This document shows positions 14,830 through 27,457 of a stretch of DNA of 64,000 nucleotides, piece after piece. Source of the DNA: Petrolisthes cinctipes (Eukaryota; Arthropoda; Malacostraca; Decapoda; Porcellanidae); NCBI GenBank assembly GCA_033782935.1, contig JAWQEG010001325.1:558001-622000 (forward strand). Reading direction: 5' to 3'. The notes beneath the pieces are model-generated. The model was given only the letters and a program-made list of their open reading frames with translations. It had not been told where the DNA came from and searched no databases. Positions within the stretch are counted from its first letter, which is position 1, and every line of letters begins with the position of its first letter. Made by a program: the position numbers and the translations under genes.

Positions 14830-16065
14830 AAGGGATCTACTATTTTATTTAATCGTCCTGGAAGGTAGTTAATATCAATATGCGGGAGAATTTCCTGAAT
14901 TGTTAGATATTATCTGGCTAATTTTCCCGTTAGGGTTTGAGGTTATAGTAAGCCAAGGATCGTTTGATAATTCGCGAAAACTTGTAAAGGATAGCCTAAT
15001 ACGATTTTTCTAAAGTACGAAGTGCCCATACGATTGCTAATGTTTCCTGTTTTGTTACAGAGTAACGAGTTCCCTGCACATTTAATATTCTCGAAGCATT
15101 AACACATACCTGATATAGACCCATAGCTAACTCTTACATAAATACAGCGCCTAAGCCTACTGAAGAAGCATCTGTACACTTGATAAAAGGCGTGAATATT
15201 TGGGAACGCAAAAATTGGAGCTGACATTACTTAACCTTTAATCATTCAAAGCTCAGCTGTTTTTTTTCTGGCATCCATACAAAATCTCGAGTTGATTATT
15301 TAGGGGTTTAGCTACTTGGGAAAAATGCTGTACAAAGATTCTATAATAAGAACATAAACTCAAGAATTAATTTATGTTAGTAACATTTATTTGGAATAGT
15401 GAATATTCTCATTGCTCGTATTTTATCAGATTGTGTATGGAGCACAGTGGCGGTTAATGGATAACCTAAAATTATAATTTTCTGGTAAAGAAAATGACAT
15501 TTAGACATTTAAAGTTTGAGGCCTACCTAATATAATCTCTGTATAACTTTCTTTATTGTTACTTATAATAAATGTACGTTTTTAGAAAATTAATCAAATC
15601 GTTTAGATTAGCGATGACTACGTTATTAATAAAACCAATACGAAAATTAACCATATGTTGAAATGTGGATGAAGCATTACATAACCCAAATGGTCTACGA
15701 ATGTATTCATAATAACCATGGGAAGTATTAAATGTTGTAATGGGTTGACTTTTATTATTAATGTTACTTGCCAGTTTCCACTGACCAAGGGTTTAAGGTG
15801 GAGAATATCATAGGCTTTGTTTGACCAATGTTAGACAAAACATCTTAAAGGAGGGAGGGGATATTTATCGTTGACTGTAGCATTAATTATTTATCTGTAA
15901 TCAATTACTGGCCTAAATTCACCATTATTTTTTGAAACCAAAAACATTGGGCTGTTAAAAGGGGAGTTAGAATTCTTAATAATGCCTTCATCCATCATTT
16001 CATTTATTATTTCGTTTACAACTTTCTGCCTACTATGAGGTACGGTAGTCTATATGCTCGAGTAA
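14830..16065 (-). pseudogene. Gypsy reverse transcriptase and RNase H remnant
   Basis: On the minus strand the RT start reads NEIINEMMDEGIIKNSNSPF, followed by NGEFRPVIDYR with a stop directly after (about 15890-16040). The palm continues with YEYIRRPFGLCNASSTFQH (about 15660-15715). The catalytic YLDD position reads NLND (about 15610-15625), so the first aspartate is lost. RNase H follows with CTDASSVGLGAVF (about 15140-15180) and TKQETLAIVWALR (about 15010-15050). Several stops and frame changes intervene. Confidence 0.82.
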
Positions 16066-16699
16066 ATGGGTTGAGGAGATGTTAGTGTAACGGTATGCTT
16101 TATCATGTTGGTTCATCCTAAGGATTCACCAGGTAGGGCAATCGCATTTCAATATGTGGCTAGTATGGTGATGAGATTATCACGATAAAGTGGAAAATCG
16201 CGTCCACTGACAAAATTTCTAAGTTGCTCCCTTATGTGACTATCACTTTATACCCTTCGGTTAGAACCGATACAATATTTCCTTGTGGTATTTGTCTAAC
16301 TTCCATCTGTACAGATCACATAGATATGTTCCCTTCCTTACATGAATATTGGTAAATGTTTTCTTAATATCAGTGAAATTTCCACTGGTTACATTAGTTA
16401 AAGTAAATTAATCCCTGGTTATATATTATTTTACTGGTTCTATTAAGAATAGAACGGTAGTTTGTGGTTGTACATGAGATGGAAGCTTTACCTTCAATTT
16501 ATGGACGAAATTTGGAGTTAATATAGTATTATATGCAGCAATGGCCTTTATGATAATGGAGTTGTTTCCCTCATTTTCAATATGTATAGGGTTAACATTA
16601 CATGGACTTATATATTGGCCTGGACAATCCTGTATTGGAATACATTAATTCCCAAAATGTATTATTTTATGTTTGAGGGTTAATTATTATGGTTTGTTT

Positions 16700-16990
16700 G
16701 ATAAGGTATGATATACCTAGTTTATAATTATGTATTATATAAAATTCAATATATATATGGTTAGTTCCCTTGTCTAACCGTACAGGAAGGGTTAGTGTCC
16801 CTAATACCTTTAATTTATTGCCTGTCATGGTTGACAATTCTATGTCACCTGTTCAATCTTGGTTTATAAATGCCGCTGGGGACCTAATTTGCTCAATATG
16901 TTAAAGGAATTATCCGATAACAAGGAAACTGCCGAGCCTGTGTCTATCATTAAGGGTGTGTTACTATGTGATACTAGGTCAGGGAATTAT
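16700..16990 (-). pseudogene. Gypsy aspartic protease remnant
   Basis: The minus strand reads LMIDTGSAVSLL near 16920-16955, the active-site DTG of a retroviral-type aspartic protease. The later GTLTLPV stretch (near 16785-16810) matches the C-terminal half of the domain but is in another frame after stops. It lies between gag and RT as expected. Confidence 0.8.
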
Positions 16991-17055
16991 AGTACATTAT
17001 CGGTAAATGCGACGACAGGGCCTACAGTTTTATTTTCGGGACGTTTGATGCTATA

Positions 17056-17862
17056 TTAATATTGTGGCGGTCTCGTTTCATACATCATGTTTCGATTGTG
17101 CCAGTCCCGTTTCATTCTGTTAAGGATCATGCATTCATCTAAGGAATGCGACTTTGATTCATGTAAATAATTGTATTTATGATTACTTTTCCCTTGATAA
17201 TTTCCCTTAGTATTATGTAAGTTATAACATTCACTGGTAATATGATTATTTTCGTTACAGTGTTTGCAACGTTTTCCCTGTGATTCCCCTTGAGGAGTAG
17301 GTGTGGCATCAAAATTAAAATTCTTCGTCCCCATGGATTGAGTAATCTGTAATGCACGATGCATGATACTAGATTCCTTCGAATTTAAAGTTAGAGACCC
17401 TGATAGTGCAAGTGATTTTGCTGGTTCACTTGTAGTTATGTTTTCTGCCTTTGTTATAATCATTCTCTGAACCCATGATAATGAATTATGAATTTTACCA
17501 TCCCCAAAAACATCAATAAGTGACTGTCTGAATGTAGCATATGACGTTAAATTCTCTGGATCAGGAAAAGCACTTGTAGTTAACATATAATTGGCTGGAC
17601 TATCTGGTGCAATATGCTCTCTCACGAATCTTATCTTATGTACGTCCTGCTCTATATTAGTTCGGTAAAACACATCCTCCAAATGACGCAAGAAGAGATG
17701 AATCCCATATCTTGGATTATCTCCCGTATAATACTTTAAATAATTTTGGGTGGGTAAGATTCTTACCGTATGCATAGAAGAGGTAGTGGGGTTAGAAGAA
17801 GTTGTATGAAGAGCAGAGACATGAAGAGCAGAGACAGTAGGAGATTGTGGAGGAGTAGCCAT
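17056..17862 (-). CDS. gag: Gypsy Gag protein with zinc knuckle
   Basis: An uninterrupted 268-residue frame starts at MATPPQ. The middle (about residues 40-170) resembles the capsid-like retrotransposon gag domain. A zinc knuckle follows with Cys199, Cys202, His207 and Cys212 in CX2CX4HX4C spacing. A second knuckle near residues 229-245 has lost its first cysteines. Gag packages the element RNA into cytoplasmic particles. It sits about 0.9 kb from the 5' LTR on the same strand and is the only open gene in the element; pol behind it is dead. The start is the first ATG of the frame. Confidence 0.85.
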   Translation of the reverse strand: MATPPQSPTVSALHVSALHTTSSNPTTSSMHTVRILPTQNYLKYYTGDNPRYGIHLFLRHLEDVFYRTNIEQDVHKIRFVREHIAPDSPANYMLTTSAFPDPENLTSYATFRQSLIDVFGDGKIHNSLSWVQRMIITKAENITTSEPAKSLALSGSLTLNSKESSIMHRALQITQSMGTKNFNFDATPTPQGESQGKRCKHCNENNHITSECYNLHNTKGNYQGKSNHKYNYLHESKSHSLDECMILNRMKRDWHNRNMMYETRPPQY

Positions 17863-18752
17863 TGTTAGAGAAAATACAGGTTAATATAGTATACCAGATC
17901 GAGTCTTTAATGGGGGTAAGGTTGGGGAAGCAGAAGAATGTATTTCGAATGTGTGGGCACCACAAACGAGGCTTAGGGAGGCAGGAAAATCTAGCTTGGA
18001 GAGTAATGAATCATTATCAGGGATATTCGAAGTTAGTTATGATACCTTTGGATTAATGGGGGAAAATATTGTTACTTTGTTTTAATTTGGCATTTCTTTT
18101 TCTGTTTTTTTTTTCTTTCTTTCTTTCTTTCTGGGCTGTTAATGAGGAACCTAATTCTTTTCTAACATGTTCGTGGACAAGTGAAAAATAATGTTATGTA
18201 ACATGTAATGTGTACCTACTTTTAGTTGATTCAAGTTGCAACGAAGATGACGACGAGTTGAAGTCTAGTTGGGGTGTTGTCTGATGAGGCGACGATGTGG
18301 TGAAGAGGCGACGTCGGTGGAGAGGCGAAGCGATGATTAGTTAGCTCGCACACTAACACACTAACAGTCGTTATTGGAGTGAAGATGATGAACGTTGACT
18401 TGCCTTTACGAGAGAATTTACATAACGAGGCGTCAGCGCGGAGGTGATGGAGGTCGTGGCGTTGTCCTGACGAGGGCATTTACGCAGGGACGCTGATGTG
18501 GTAGTGATGAAGTGATGATTGTTTGTTGTGAAGTAGATGAGGTCCCCTTGTAGGTCGAGTTGCAGTTTTGGTGAAGCAGGTGCCTCTTGTAGGTGAAGAA
18601 TTTGTGGTTTATCTCCCTCGTTAGAGGTCGTAAGATTATACCCACAGAAGAAATTACTTGAGAGAATTTACAAGTAGATTCCTTTAACTTGTCCTTGAAC
18701 AATGTTAGTCACTGTACTCCCGTGAAGTCTTTACCTTGCAATTTGCCTTGTT
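17863..18752 (-). other. 5' leader of the Gypsy element
   Basis: Non-coding sequence between the primer-binding-site candidate and gag. It includes a T/C-rich tract at about 18101-18131 and GA/CG-rich stretches. Short open frames here match no family. Confidence 0.6.
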
Positions 18753-18770
18753 GCAAAAACACCACTGCCA
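18753..18770 (-). other. Candidate primer binding site
   Basis: Read on the minus strand, TGGCAGTGGTGTTTTTGC starts five bases inside the 5' LTR. A TGG start is expected where the CCA end of a tRNA would pair. The tRNA is not identified. Confidence 0.5.
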
Positions 18771-18775
18771 TCAAA

Positions 18776-19574
18776 TGTACCAGTCCTCTAAGGCTTTAAC
18801 TCGTTCAGGATCTGATACAGTACCTTGTTGTGGAGTTGTAGTAGTAGTAGTAGTAGTTGTTGTTGTTGTTGTATTAGGTAGCGAGCTCGGCGTTGTGGTG
18901 TTCTTAGGTAATTGACTTCACAAGTTTCTTAAGGCTTAATTTATTAACTATATTCTTATCTCTACACAGGGAATTATATTGATGTGCCTTGTCTGATATT
19001 ATTGTGTCTCTCTTATGGCGACAGTTTATAGCCCTTAGGGAGTCAGTGTTAAGTATCCTGAATCCTAGTGTACCTCCTCTGCTTATATACATTTCAAACT
19101 CAATAGTTTACAGAAATAGCTAGAGTGACAACTGTTGCCTGTGAATGGTCAATCTAATTCTGTATGTCTGTCTACTCCTCTTCTCTCCCTTTTTATTCCT
19201 TATTCAATTATTCTCCCATTCTCTCTCTCTCTCTCTGTGAAACTAGAGAGAGGAGGAAGGGGTTAATGGTTTCTGCTATATCCTCTTACCACAACTTGAA
19301 GCAGAGAGATGTCATTGGAGACTGGTCAAGCGAGGGTGACTGTGTGTATGTATGTATGTATGTGGAATCTGAATCTGTCTGTCAGGTCCCGAAAGGCGAG
19401 TCACTGCACGTGTTTGTGTGTGTGTATGGAGTGGTGTGTGTGTGTGTGTGTGTGTGTGTGTTGAGAGAGAAGGAAGGAAGGACAGCTGTGCTGGAGTGTC
19501 TAATATCTGTCTGACTATTAATGACTTTGCCATCTGATCTGTTGTTCCTTCTAGTCTTTGCTTTTGTCCGTACA
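18776..19574 (-). repeat. 5' LTR (relative to the element)
   Basis: TG...CA ends, 799 bp. It is the partner of 8801-9588 and is followed by the ACGT target duplication. Confidence 0.95.
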
Positions 19575-19868
19575 ACGTCACACTATGATCGTTCGTATCC
19601 CAGTGTTAAATTTCATAAAAATGACGTATTTCTCGGGGACAGGTGCCATAATTATTCACTTTTGGTAATCCATTATAGTGCCAAAAATTAGCAGAAGGTG
19701 TGAAATAACCCGTGGAAAAACATCATCCTGATCCAACCTTTAGTTACACAGTTATTCTCTAAAAACAGTGCGACACGGGCCCTGAAAGCGTTAGTAGGTA
19801 TTCCAAGCACACCTGGATGCTAATTAGTGCTCGTGATTGTTCATTAGGTATACTACCCTCTTCATAGT

Positions 19869-19985
19869 TTAAGGGGGAAGTTTTGTGTTGGTAAATCTGG
19901 AGCAACTGAATCCTCCAAACTATTCCAAGCAACAGAACACCATTATTTTTGCTCCTCTGGTACCAAAAAAGAATTACCACCTTAA
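19869..19985. mobile_element. TTAA-flanked MITE, internally deleted copy
   Basis: Starts TTAAGGGGGAAG and ends TTACCACCTTAA. It contains the family's left half (TAAATCTGGAGCAACTGAAT) but lacks the right half. TTAA ends suggest piggyBac-like insertion. Confidence 0.75.
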
Positions 19986-20109
19986 AATATACTGCCACTA
20001 ACGCCAAATGAATCGTGAATGACACTAGAAATAAAACCCCTATCGTACAAAGGTTAATTTAGAGGAAAATGCTCTTGATGGGAAACTGGAGCTCAACTTG
20101 ATCGTCCAA

Positions 20110-20357
20110 ACTATTGGTCGATTCCACAGTGGTTTGTTTTGGTTTGTAAGCACGCAAATGAAAGAATGTTAGGCGTGTAAATGACTTATGGGTGAATTAT
20201 TTAATGAATTTGGTGTGTAAACTATGCAGTGATCATCATTATCTAACTGTTGGATAGATTTTGTGAATGTGGATACTCGTCTTTTGGAAAATAATGAAGA
20301 CTTACAAGTGTAGTTGGTTGGGAAGCTAACAAACGAATACCACTGTGAAATCGACCC
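20110..20357 (+). mobile_element. MITE with TTCCACAGTGG ends, copy 1
   Basis: About 240 bp with inverted ends TCGATTCCACAGTGG and its complement. Two further copies lie at 21365-21596 (inverted) and 21671-21905 (direct). Confidence 0.85.
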
Positions 20358-20393
20358 CATGTCACGAAACAAAACCGTTGTTAGTAATTATCA

Positions 20394-20559
20394 TTAAGGG
20401 GAGTAACCAATTGTTGGAAATGGGAAGGCTAATGATTCCTCCAAACTATGCCAGGAAACAAAACCCCTCCATTGGGAATTATACAGGGGATGTGTTTTAT
20501 AGGTGAGTCTGGAGGCCTACACTGACTCCAAATTGACCATAAAAGGTTGCTTCCCTTAA
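20394..20559. mobile_element. TTAA-flanked MITE, variant subfamily
   Basis: Ends TTAAGGGGAGTAACCA and GGTTGCTTCCCTTAA form inverted repeats with TTAA at both edges. The inside shares the TTCCTCCAAACTATGCCAGG motif of the family. Confidence 0.75.
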
Positions 20560-20651
20560 GGTGATTATATTGTTTTTCGAGACAGTCTGGTGGAATCAAG
20601 AGCTCTTCAATAAAAAAAAAAAAAAAAATCCTCCCCTCAAGAAATTTTTTA

Positions 20652-20795
20652 TTAAGGTGGTAATTCTTTTTTGTTACATCGGAGTGCCTTGATTTTTCCA
20701 AAGTATGCTAGGAAACAGGCCCAGAAAAGCAAAAATAATTGTGTTCTGTTGTTGCTTGGAATAGTTTAGAGAATTCAGTTGCTCCAGATTTACAA
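20652..20795. mobile_element. TTAA-flanked MITE, right end replaced
   Basis: Starts TTAAGGTGGTAATTC and carries the family core, but runs directly into another repeat at CCTGTGATG. The same junction occurs, inverted, near 29310. Confidence 0.7.
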
Positions 20796-20953
20796 ACCCT
20801 GTGATGTAGCCAGAAAATTGGATATAAATGAGTCCTTTAAATATTGCCATGAAACACACACACCTATATGGAAGGAGCGTGTTTCGTGGCATGGTCAGGA
20901 AGAATCAGAAGCCTCTAATTTTCATACACGATCACAAACAGGATTCTTAAGGG

Positions 20954-21143
20954 GTGCGGGAATAGGGGGACAGGCTTGGGGGGCGGGGTTATGGGGTGTG
21001 GGAGTAGGGGACAGGTTTGAGGGGGGTTAGGGGGGTGCGGGAATAGGGGACAGGCTTTCTACCCCCCCCAAAACCTTTCCCCCTATTCTTGCACCCCCCA
21101 AACCCCCCCAAGCCTGTCCCCTACTCCTGCACCCCCTTATTTA
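20954..21143. repeat. Minisatellite arranged as an inverted repeat
   Basis: Units like GGTGCGGGAATAGGGGACAG run in one direction to about 21060 and then as the complement to 21143. The same minisatellite flanks the LINE at 29573-35051. Confidence 0.88.
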
Positions 21144-21364
21144 ACACTTACCAGAGAAGGGAGAAGCAGATGAAAATGTCCCTCCTCTATATCACTTTCT
21201 TTCTCCTTTTCAAATTTTCATCTGCCTTTCCTTTTCTTCTATTTCCTTCGTGTTTGTTGTCCCTCCTCCTTATCACCTTCTCCCTCCTTTTCATTTTTTT
21301 ACCTGTCTCTCCTGTTGTTTTAATTCCTTCGTGCTTGTTGTCCCACGTCTTTTATAACCTCCTT

Positions 21365-21596
21365 CCACAGTGGTATTGGTTTGTTAGCTTCTCAACCAAC
21401 CACACTTGTAAGGCTTCATTATTTTCCAAAAGGTGAGTATCTTTATTCACAAAATCTATTCAAGAGTTAGATAATGATCACTGTATAATTTACTCACCAA
21501 ATTCATTAAGTAATTCACCCATAAGGCATTTACACGGCTAACATTCTTTCGTTTGCGTGCTTACAAACCACTACCAACCACTGTGGAATCGACTCA
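21365..21596 (-). mobile_element. MITE with TTCCACAGTGG ends, copy 2
   Basis: Inverted relative to copies 1 and 3. Same ends and the same internal sequence. Confidence 0.85.
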
Positions 21597-21670
21597 CAGT
21601 CAGGGTCTTCCAGTCCTGAGTCGGTCTTAATTCTCTCACCCTCAAATCAACAGATCAATAATCATTTATG

Positions 21671-21905
21671 GTCAATTCCACAGTGGTTGGTATTGGTTTG
21701 TAATCACGAAAACGAAAGAATGTTTAAATGACTTATTGGTGAATTATTTAATGAATTTGGTGAGTAAACTATGCAGTGATCATTATTATCTAACTATTGG
21801 AGAGATTTTGTGAATATGGATACTCAGCTTTTGGAATATAATAAAGCCTTACAAGTGTGGTTGGTTGGGAAGCTAACAAACCAATACCACTGTGGAATTG
21901 ACCCT
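21671..21905 (+). mobile_element. MITE with TTCCACAGTGG ends, copy 3
   Basis: Ends GTCAATTCCACAGTGG and CCACTGTGGAATTGAC are complementary. The inside matches copies 1 and 2. Confidence 0.87.
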
Positions 21906-22040
21906 AAGTTAGTCTTCACAGGATTGCACACCATATATCCACGTTATCCACAGCAGTTACCACAAATCAATCAGGCTGCCACCATCACTACAAGACAACG
22001 TAAATTATTCTCTCCACCCTGCATTGTAGTGGGTTACGAA

Positions 22041-22290
22041 CACCTCCCCAATATCCCTGCTTGTTGTAAAAGGTCATTAAAAGAGGCTTTCATTTCACTC
22101 CTAATATCTCCCCAACATCCCTGCTTGTCATAAAAGGTCACTAAAAGGGGCTTTCATTTCACTCCTAATATCTCCCCAATATCCCTGCTTGTTGTAAAAG
22201 GTCACTAACAGGGGCTTTCATTTCACTCCTAATATCTCCCCAACATCCCTGCTTGTTGTAAAAGGTCATTAAAAGGGGCTTTCATTTCTC
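22041..22290. repeat. 64 bp tandem repeat, about four units
   Basis: The unit contains CCCTGCTTGT and GGCTTTCATTTCACTCCTAA. Units differ at a few bases. Confidence 0.95.
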
Positions 22291-23204
22291 CAACTGTCTC
22301 ACTTTTTTTATCATCTGTTTCCTTTTGTGCTTACTGTTCCACTTCTCAATCACCTTCTTCCTTGGGCGACATAAAACCTCGCTGTAGCGGGCCCCTTTTT
22401 TTTTTTTTTTTTTTTATGTTCCGGCACTGGACATAGGCTTCATCAAGCTCGATACCGTGGCCCAGGTCAACTGCTACTCACATACACACGTCACGACTTC
22501 CGTGGGAGGGAAGTGAGGGTAATTCCCAAATACTGCAGCTGTTATGGTACAGTTGCGGAAGGGAGTTTCTTTATCACCCTGGGCTCCTCTATACCCTACC
22601 CCACAAGGAGGTGACGGAGGTGTAGAGAGTTGAACATATAACGACGGAGATGATTGGTCGATAAGTTGCTAGGAAAGTTTAGTGATAATATAACCTTATT
22701 ATATCTAAACAAGAGAGCATTGTGGTGAACTAAATATATTATGTTTATTTGCCATATATACAGTATATGAAGAACAGTAGCATACATTGTTAATGAGGAA
22801 CTGAATTATAACGCATACTGGAATAACTCGTATTTTATTCTCAGTTGTGGTTGTCATAAATCAGCCAACTGATGGTGATGGGAGGGGATCTGCCTGGCAT
22901 TGCTTCACGGTCTCACGGCTCGTGATGTGATTCGTTTTATGGCTTCAAATATTCATTTCTACCTTAGTAATAGGGATAGGATATATGCTTTTTTATATAA
23001 TTATAGACAAATTTATAACGATTTACATTTACAGATAGTGAAGTAGTGTTATCGTTTGTTGTTAATTTTGTTATCTGTTTTCTTATTTATTTTCAGTACG
23101 AATCGTTAAAATTTATTTTGATAGAGCCTAGTGAGATGAAGAACGTTGAGTTAAAATAAGCATTTGCTTGACAAAATGGTAAGAACAACACTCTATGACG
23201 AGGA

Positions 23205-23249
23205 GCCTTTATTGACGACGTTTCGCTATTGCTTCTTCAGGTTAAAGGC
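23205..23249 (-). ncRNA. Hammerhead-ribozyme-like motif
   Basis: Read on the minus strand: stem I strand GCCTTTA, core CTGAAGA, a GC-closed hairpin, GAAAC, a very short stem III with loop, GTC as the cleavage triplet, then AATAAAGGC completing stem I. GCCTTTA pairs perfectly with TAAAGGC. This fits a type I hammerhead with minimal stem III, as described for Penelope-like elements and retrozymes. Activity is not shown. Confidence 0.6.
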
Positions 23250-24163
23250 ACATCCATATAACAGACAGTGCTGTGTAACTTATAGTTCCATTTTTATTTG
23301 TATGTGACTGTATTCTGTTTTGTTCCACTTCCTCCGTTACCATTCCATGTATTTTTTTTTATTTGCCCCGATGTTCTTTCCTTTCCCATTATCAGCTCGT
23401 CCTCTCCGCCTCTCCTCCCCCCCTTCTACCTCCGTTTCCTTCCTCCTGCGTGAATTCACCCACCCCTACTCTCTTTCCCCCTCCCGCCTCCCGCCTATCA
23501 CGTGACCCTTCCGCCTCTCCCCCACTATGAGCGGTATACATATATATTCGTTTACACTATAGTCTGTCTCAGGAAACTTGAGGGAGAGATTTTAAGAAAG
23601 CCTTTGCCAAGATCGGAACACAAGTGACAGTGTGAAGGATTAAAAGGTCCCCTTGGGAGTCTGAACATGCCTCCTTCCATGTCTCCTTCCCTTTTCCTTT
23701 TCTACACACACACAAACACTGTGCTGAAATGTGTAGCCTTTGTTTATCCGTTTATCTAGCAGGGAGCAAAATAAGTTGAAAAATTATGCTTGGGTTGTAG
23801 AGATAAAACTAACCATGGGATATTCTTCCAGATAGTCTCATTGGAAGGAATATGTCTGAATAAATGAGTGAAGCACGTACGTGGGCTCACGCCAGAACAG
23901 AGAAGGGCGGTGTGGCGGATGAGGGGGGGGGGGGGATTAACTGGGGTTGACTAATGTCAGGTTTGAGGAGGGTTGAAGGATGGGAGTGGAAGGTTAATGT
24001 TAATCAGTTTTCATCTTTAGTGATTTCCATGGAGATAACATAATCGTGCTGTTTTAGGATTGCTATAATAAAATTGTTATGAAAAGATATAAACTGATTT
24101 GTAATAGTTTTAATAGTAACATGTCCTAAGTAAATATTTACATACTCTTAAATTTGAAAATAC

Positions 24164-24265
<102 letters not shown>

Positions 24266-24900
24266 AACACACACACACATTTTTACATGTGTTGATATTT
24301 CTCAGTAGGGACAGTATAGAAAAAAATAGATGATAAATACTTTTCATAATCTATTGTAGCTAATACAAAGTAAAATAATGTATATTTAAGACTAAAATTA
24401 ATGCATAAATTAATACATAAAAACGACGGTGTCTGAATATGAACTATGTAACATTCAACTCAAATCAAGTATGTGTGTGTGTGTGTGTTGGAGGCGGAGG
24501 TGTGAAGTGATTTGATAAGGATTAAAATATTCTCGTTTTCTATACACAGCCAGAATGAAGGCTTCTTCCTGTATATATGCTATTTTCACAGCACAATTTC
24601 TATGCTTATATGTCATTTCTCGAAAACTTCTACTGAGAACTTTCGATACCTATACATATGAAGAAATTTTAGAAATAAAAACGATTCGCCTACATTAAGT
24701 CTAAGCCCTGAATTTTGGCAAGAAAGTTAGGCATTTTTGCAACTGAAATGAGAGAGGTCGCTGATATTGACCCTAATGTACCCCCATCATAGAGACTACT
24801 ATTCCATCCCATATTTGGTAGACAGAGAGCTGCCTCAGTTTGGGGCAATCGACGTCACCAGCCAGGCCCGATATGCGCGATGAGCAGACCAGCTGGTATT

Positions 24901-25197
24901 CTAGATCTTGATATGTTCCTGCTCTAATTTTCTCATATGCTCCATACATTTTTGCCAATTTTCTTGTGTCACTTTCGCCACTGCATTTCTGGTTATTTCT
25001 TCGACCACACGCATTGTCTGATTATTATTAGAATTCTTTTTTCTGACTTCCTCTTTCACCTGAGCCCATATAAGTTCTATGAGATTAAAATCACTGTGGT
25101 AGGGCGGAAGTCGTAATACTTCATGTCCATAGTCTTTTGCTATATTGTCTATTTCATATTCTTGCCTGTCTTTGCTTCTTTCCACCAGATGTAGCAA
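24901..25197 (-). pseudogene. Transposase C-terminus (DDE superfamily)
   Basis: A 98-residue frame reads LRLPPYHSDFNLIELIWAQV, which matches the conserved region around the last acidic catalytic residue of Tc1/mariner-type DDE transposases; the glutamate of LIELIW is that residue. The usual protein is about 340 residues, so the DNA-binding part and the first two aspartates are missing. The element cannot move by itself. It lies inside the inverted repeats at 23560-25369. Confidence 0.85.
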
Positions 25198-25512
25198 CTC
25201 AAACTTGGAGTGTTGTGGGTTCCATTGAATGTTGATCTTACTGTCCGAGTCATTGTCCCTGGCCAGCCTGTATTCCCTCAGGTCGAGAGGTCAGGTGTGT
25301 TCGGCCTTTGACATTGACTTTGGAGTAAAAAAGACGATATTCTACCCTCAACTTTCCTGAGACAGACTATACCTGTCCTCACTCATAACTGAAGAGGGCT
25401 ACGTGATGTAACCGAAAAGTCGTATATCTTTTTCAATAAATTACAAATAAATGTGGGTTTTTCACTAGACTTCTGCATTCACGGCATTGTGAATTTTTCT
25501 TGTTCATTATAC

Positions 25513-26535
<1,023 letters not shown>

Positions 26536-26613
26536 CTCTGTTTTAATATTGTAGAAAACCTCATAACAAGTCCTCTCCATTCATCACAAACGAAATTTTC
26601 TACTATCATAATA

Positions 26614-26616
<3 letters not shown>

Positions 26617-26681
<65 letters not shown>
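26617..26681. repeat. (CT)n microsatellite
   Basis: CT array, followed by a further pyrimidine-rich stretch to about 26760. Confidence 0.98.
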
Positions 26682-26684
<3 letters not shown>

Positions 26685-27166
26685 GTATGCTTCGTCCTCT
26701 TTCTCTCACTCTCCCCCTCCCCCACTTCCACTCGCTCACTCAAACTCTCTCTCTCTCTCTGAGAATGGAGACCTGCTTAATATGTAGGGCCATATGTATA
26801 AAAATATTTATGTGAATGGGTTTATAGTTATATAATGCGGTTTGTGTTTGAGGGTTTACCATGTGACCTGAATGAGAATTCTTAGGGATACTGAATACCA
26901 GTATATTTGTTTTATCTTCATTGTTGCCATGTTTCCAATGTAAACATTGCAATTGTGATTAGCTTCATTCTGTCATCATTTCTGTTATTATATATAGTTT
27001 GTCAGCTTTAACGGCATCCTGGCTATCTCCACCCCTTTCTGCTCTTGTTTCCTCCCTACCTCTCCTCAATAACCTCCAACACACACCCAGTTACCTCGCT
27101 CACCCCCGCCTGTATACTCCCCCGCATGGAGGTAGCATAGGTGGAGGCGCCAGTAGGACCTGATTT

Positions 27167-27320
27167 GTGAAGCCACCAATCTGTCATTTCCGGCGCCTTC
27201 AAGATGGCGCATACCTTTGTATGTCAGGTCAGAAGTCAGGTCAGAAGTCCACTTTTACTGAAACATATCTTGGTGTCCGCCATATTGAAGGCGCCGAAAA
27301 TGACAGTTCGGTGTCTTCAC
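27167..27320. mobile_element. Small foldback MITE
   Basis: Arms GTGAAGCCACCAATCTGTCA and the near complement enclose matching inner blocks (GGCGCCTTCAA and TTGAAGGCGCC). There is a short direct repeat GGTCAGAAGTC at the centre. No coding content. Confidence 0.85.
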
Positions 27321-27457
27321 TTTACTCCCCTGGATTAGTGAGCCATTGCGACTCCACCTGTACTAACTCCATGCTCCCCCGTATCTCCCCCCCCCCTTAC
27401 CACCTCCGCCTCTACCCTTCCCCATGGAGCGCGCATATTTAAGGTTCAGCAGTACCT

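Noticed and set aside
22041..22290. CRISPR-like array
   Set aside because: Units of 64 bp are contiguous with no spacers, in a eukaryotic context; it is a plain tandem repeat.
23320..23505. Paired identical ORFs here and at 27653-27838
   Set aside because: They are copies of one repeat in inverted orientation, low in complexity and with no domain.
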